Made by a program: the position numbers and the translations under genes. 7,578 nt of DNA from assembly GCA_964645285.1 (NCBI GenBank), contig CAZYDR010000147.1, forward strand, positions 1 to 7,578, in the 5' to 3' direction. Origin of the DNA: JAYZAP01 sp964645285 (lineage in GTDB: Bacteria > Pseudomonadota > Alphaproteobacteria > JAAXGF01). Position 1 is the stretch's first letter, and each line of letters opens with the position of its first letter. Of the stretch, positions 5,619-7,578 are shown one piece after another. The notes under the pieces are model-generated. The model was not told where the DNA came from. It searched no databases and saw only the letters and a list, made by a program, of their open reading frames with translations.

Positions 5619-6061
5619 TGTCGGTCGCCTTCAATACGGCGAAATCGCGCAGCGGCCGGCGCGGCCGGCGCATGATGAGCGACATCAACGTCACGCCGTT
5701 CGTCGATGTCATGCTGGTGCTGCTGGTGGTGTTCATGATCACCGCGCCGCTGCTGACTGTCGGTGTACCGGTTGATCTGCCCGAGAACGCGGCCCCCGAG
5801 TTGCCCGGCGAGGATGAACCCCTGGCAGTTTCTGTTAACGCGGATGGGGTAATCTATCTCCAGGAAACCGAGACCGCCATCGACGAACTCGGTCCCCGGC
5901 TGTGGGCGATCACCGAAAACAACGAGGACGCCCGGGTCTTCGTGCGCGGCGACAAGGCGATTGATTACGGCCAGGTCATGGCGGTTATGAGCGCCATTTC
6001 CGAGGCCGGCTTCAATCATATCGCCCTGATCACCGAGTTTCCCGACCGAGAGGCCAACTGA
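5618..6061 (+). CDS. tolR: TolR, Tol-Pal motor subunit
   Basis: TolR is the ExbD/MotB-like partner of TolQ, with one membrane helix and a periplasmic domain. The 147-residue product has a basic cytoplasmic N-terminus (SRSGRRGRR, 10-18), the signature SDINVTPFVDVMLVLLVVFM (21-40) and a transmembrane helix at about 27-47. D30 in this helix matches the proton-carrying Asp of the family (D23 in E. coli). The periplasmic part (about 48-147) has the expected ExbD-like pattern, with VPVDLP, an LAVSV...GVIYL strand pair and VFVRGDKAIDYGQVMAVMSAI. The ATG overlaps the tolQ stop, indicating coupled translation. The stop at 6059-6061 is 3 nt from tolA. Confidence 0.97.
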   Translation: MSVAFNTAKSRSGRRGRRMMSDINVTPFVDVMLVLLVVFMITAPLLTVGVPVDLPENAAPELPGEDEPLAVSVNADGVIYLQETETAIDELGPRLWAITENNEDARVFVRGDKAIDYGQVMAVMSAISEAGFNHIALITEFPDREAN

Positions 6062-6064
6062 TCC

Positions 6065-6970
6065 ATGCGGCGTAGTGCAACATTTTCGGCGGTTTTTCAC
6101 GTGCTTATCGTGTTATTGGCCTTTTTCGGCCTGCCGAGCCTGTTCACGTCCGACGAGCCGCTGGAGCAGCCTATCCCCGTCGAGGTCTACGCGGTGAAGG
6201 ATGAAACCGTACTGCCGCCGCCGGAAATCGAAGCCGAACCCGAGATCGAACCGCTCGAGGAACCGGCGCCCATGCCGCCGGAGCCGGAGGTCGCCGAGAA
6301 TTTTACACCACCGCCCTCCGATGCGGTGCCGGCGCCACCGGCACCGCCCGAGCCTGAGCCCGAGGTAGTCAAATCACCCGAACCGGCGCCGCCACCGCCG
6401 GCCCCGGTACTGACCGTGCCCGTGGTGTCGGAAATTCCGCCGCCGCCGCCGCCCAAGCCGGTCCAAGTGGTCAAGGCCGAGTTGGCGCCCGAGCCCAAAC
6501 CGGAAGCCAAGCCGGAGCCGCAGCCAGATCTGTTCGCCTCGTTGCTGGCGTCGGTCGAGGACGCGGCTCAGGATGCGCCGGACCTGGAAGTGGCGACGCC
6601 CGAAGCCAAGGCGGCGGAAACCACGGTGCCGCAGACTGTGGTTCCCAAACTGAGCGACCAGCCGTTGTCGCTCAGTGTGCTCGACGCCATCCGCCGTCAG
6701 GTCTCGGACAACTGGAGCCTGCCCGCCGGCGCCGCCGAAGCCGCCGATCTCGAGGTCGAGATCACCATTGTCCTGATGCCCGACGGTGTGGTTCACAAGG
6801 CCACGATTGTTGATTCCGCACGGCTCAACCTGCCCGGCGAGGAATTTTTTCGCAGCATGGCGGAGAGCGCCCTGCGCGCGGTTCAGCGGGCCAGTCCGCT
6901 GCAGAACCTGCCGCCGGAAAAATATGCGCAGTGGCGGGAGATCACCTTCACCTTCCGACCACCGGTATAA
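6065..6970 (+). CDS. tolA: TolA with proline-rich periplasmic linker
   Basis: TolA links the TolQR motor in the inner membrane to TolB/Pal at the outer membrane. The 301-residue product starts with MRRSATFS and one transmembrane helix (about 8-24). A long linker (about 31-160) follows, made of Pro, Glu, Ala and Lys, with prolines at 51-53, 82-84, 109-112 and a run of six at 125-130. The C-terminal domain (about 198-301) has a conserved TolA/TonB-like pattern: LSVLDAIRRQVSDNW, then EITIVLMPDGVV, then ESALRAVQRASPLQNLP and WREITFTFRP. The linker is TonB-like rather than the long Ala/Lys helix of E. coli TolA. Position after tolQ and tolR and before tolB makes TolA the best name; a TonB-like protein is excluded mainly by context and the C-terminal pattern. 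Confidence 0.93.
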   Translation: MRRSATFSAVFHVLIVLLAFFGLPSLFTSDEPLEQPIPVEVYAVKDETVLPPPEIEAEPEIEPLEEPAPMPPEPEVAENFTPPPSDAVPAPPAPPEPEPEVVKSPEPAPPPPAPVLTVPVVSEIPPPPPPKPVQVVKAELAPEPKPEAKPEPQPDLFASLLASVEDAAQDAPDLEVATPEAKAAETTVPQTVVPKLSDQPLSLSVLDAIRRQVSDNWSLPAGAAEAADLEVEITIVLMPDGVVHKATIVDSARLNLPGEEFFRSMAESALRAVQRASPLQNLPPEKYAQWREITFTFRPPV

Positions 6971-7056
6971 TCATTGCAATCATGAATGAAATTAACCATA
7001 ACGCGAATGGCGACGTTCATCGCCGCCCCGGTTGGGGAACCGCTCAAGGAGAGCAT

Positions 7057-7578
7057 ATGTCAGGCCACGGAAAGATCACTCTGTTGCGACCGTTCGTCAT
7101 GCGATGGATCGGCTTGGCCTTGGCCGTGGTTGTCCTGGCGTCGATCAGTCCGGCGCCGGCCCTGGCCGAGCTCAAGATCGATATTACCCGGGGCAATGTG
7201 GAGCCCATGCCCATCGCTATCGCCCGCTTCGTCGGGTCGATCGGCGACAGTCAGCTTGGCGCCGATATCGCGGCGGTGGTATCGGCGGACCTGGAGCGCT
7301 CCGGCCTGTTCCGGCCGCTCGATCCCAAGGCGTTCATCCAGAAGTCCGAAGCCATGCAGCACCAGCCGCGGTTTTCCGACTGGCGCCAGATCAAGGCCGA
7401 GGCTCTGGTCAACGGCACCATCGAGCTTGAGCTCGATGGCCGTATCAAGGTGACGTTCCGTCTGTGGGACGTGTTCGCCGAGCGCCAGCTGACCGGTTTC
7501 CTCTATCGCACCCTGGAGGCCAGCTGGCGCCGGGTGGCCCATAAAATCGCCGACGACATCTACAAACGGATCACTGGC
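7057..7578 (+). CDS. tolB: TolB, N-terminal part, cut by window edge
   Basis: The first 174 residues of the periplasmic Tol-Pal protein TolB are present; full proteins have about 430-450. TolB binds Pal and is released by TolA. Residues 1-37 form a signal peptide with a hydrophobic core (about 17-30) and a cleavage site after APALA (A37|E38). The mature start ELKIDITRGNVEPMPIAI matches the family, as do DIAAVVSADLERSGLFRPLD and the segment with FSDWRQIKAEALVNGTIE in the N-terminal domain. The beta-propeller would lie beyond the edge. The ATG at 7057 is chosen for its strong AAGGAG site (7046-7051, 5 nt away) and the signal peptide. The frame is open upstream to an ATG at 6982, which would add 25 residues and has no comparable site. 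Confidence 0.95.
   Translation, partial: MSGHGKITLLRPFVMRWIGLALAVVVLASISPAPALAELKIDITRGNVEPMPIAIARFVGSIGDSQLGADIAAVVSADLERSGLFRPLDPKAFIQKSEAMQHQPRFSDWRQIKAEALVNGTIELELDGRIKVTFRLWDVFAERQLTGFLYRTLEASWRRVAHKIADDIYKRITG

Noticed and set aside
6187..6510. Minus-strand Gly/Ser-rich frame opposite the TolA linker
   Set aside because: It is only the complement of the repetitive proline and glutamate codons of tolA.
1..7578. CRISPR array, tRNA genes or insertion sequence
   Set aside because: No regularly spaced direct repeats, no cloverleaf and no transposase-like protein are visible in the window.

Overview
The window reads as a high-GC alphaproteobacterial chromosome segment, most like a member of the Rhodospirillales in the broad sense. 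Three things point there: the one-directional order yebC-ruvC-ruvA-ruvB-ybgC-tolQ-tolR-tolA-tolB, the alphaproteobacterial YebC N-terminus (MAGHSQFKNIM), and a remnant of a DUF1465 (RcdA-like) gene, a family I know only from alphaproteobacteria. A run of 10 N's inside ruvB shows that this is a scaffolded draft assembly.

Positions 1-697 (minus strand) hold the N-terminal 232 residues of a secreted multiheme c-type cytochrome with four CxxCH motifs; it runs off the left edge. Its upstream region (698-823) is AT-rich and palindromic. It contains an FNR/Anr-like box and a -10-like hexamer spaced as in a class II FNR promoter. Next, on the plus strand, lies a broken DUF1465-family gene (about 824-1118), with an in-frame stop at 821 and a one-base frameshift at about 893.

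Positions 1119-1505 carry no gene that I can support, but they are full of inverted repeats. A perfect 10-bp hairpin follows the pseudogene. Then comes a 183-nt rod (1164-1346) whose two 43-nt arms pair at 38 positions without a bulge around an apical 10-bp perfect hairpin. A terminator-like hairpin follows at once. This is the most unusual signal in the window and may be a structured ncRNA or an inverted-repeat element.

From 1506 to the right edge, all genes are on the plus strand and tightly packed, often with overlapping stop and start codons. YebC is a ribosome- or DNA-associated factor, RuvC/RuvA/RuvB resolve and migrate Holliday junctions, YbgC is a hotdog thioesterase, and TolQ/TolR/TolA plus the start of TolB form the Tol envelope-constriction machine. 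The run is probably one long operon or a few coupled ones. The N run in ruvB produces an apparent frameshift that looks like a gap-size artefact. TolA has a proline-rich linker rather than a long Ala/Lys helix, with one run of six prolines.
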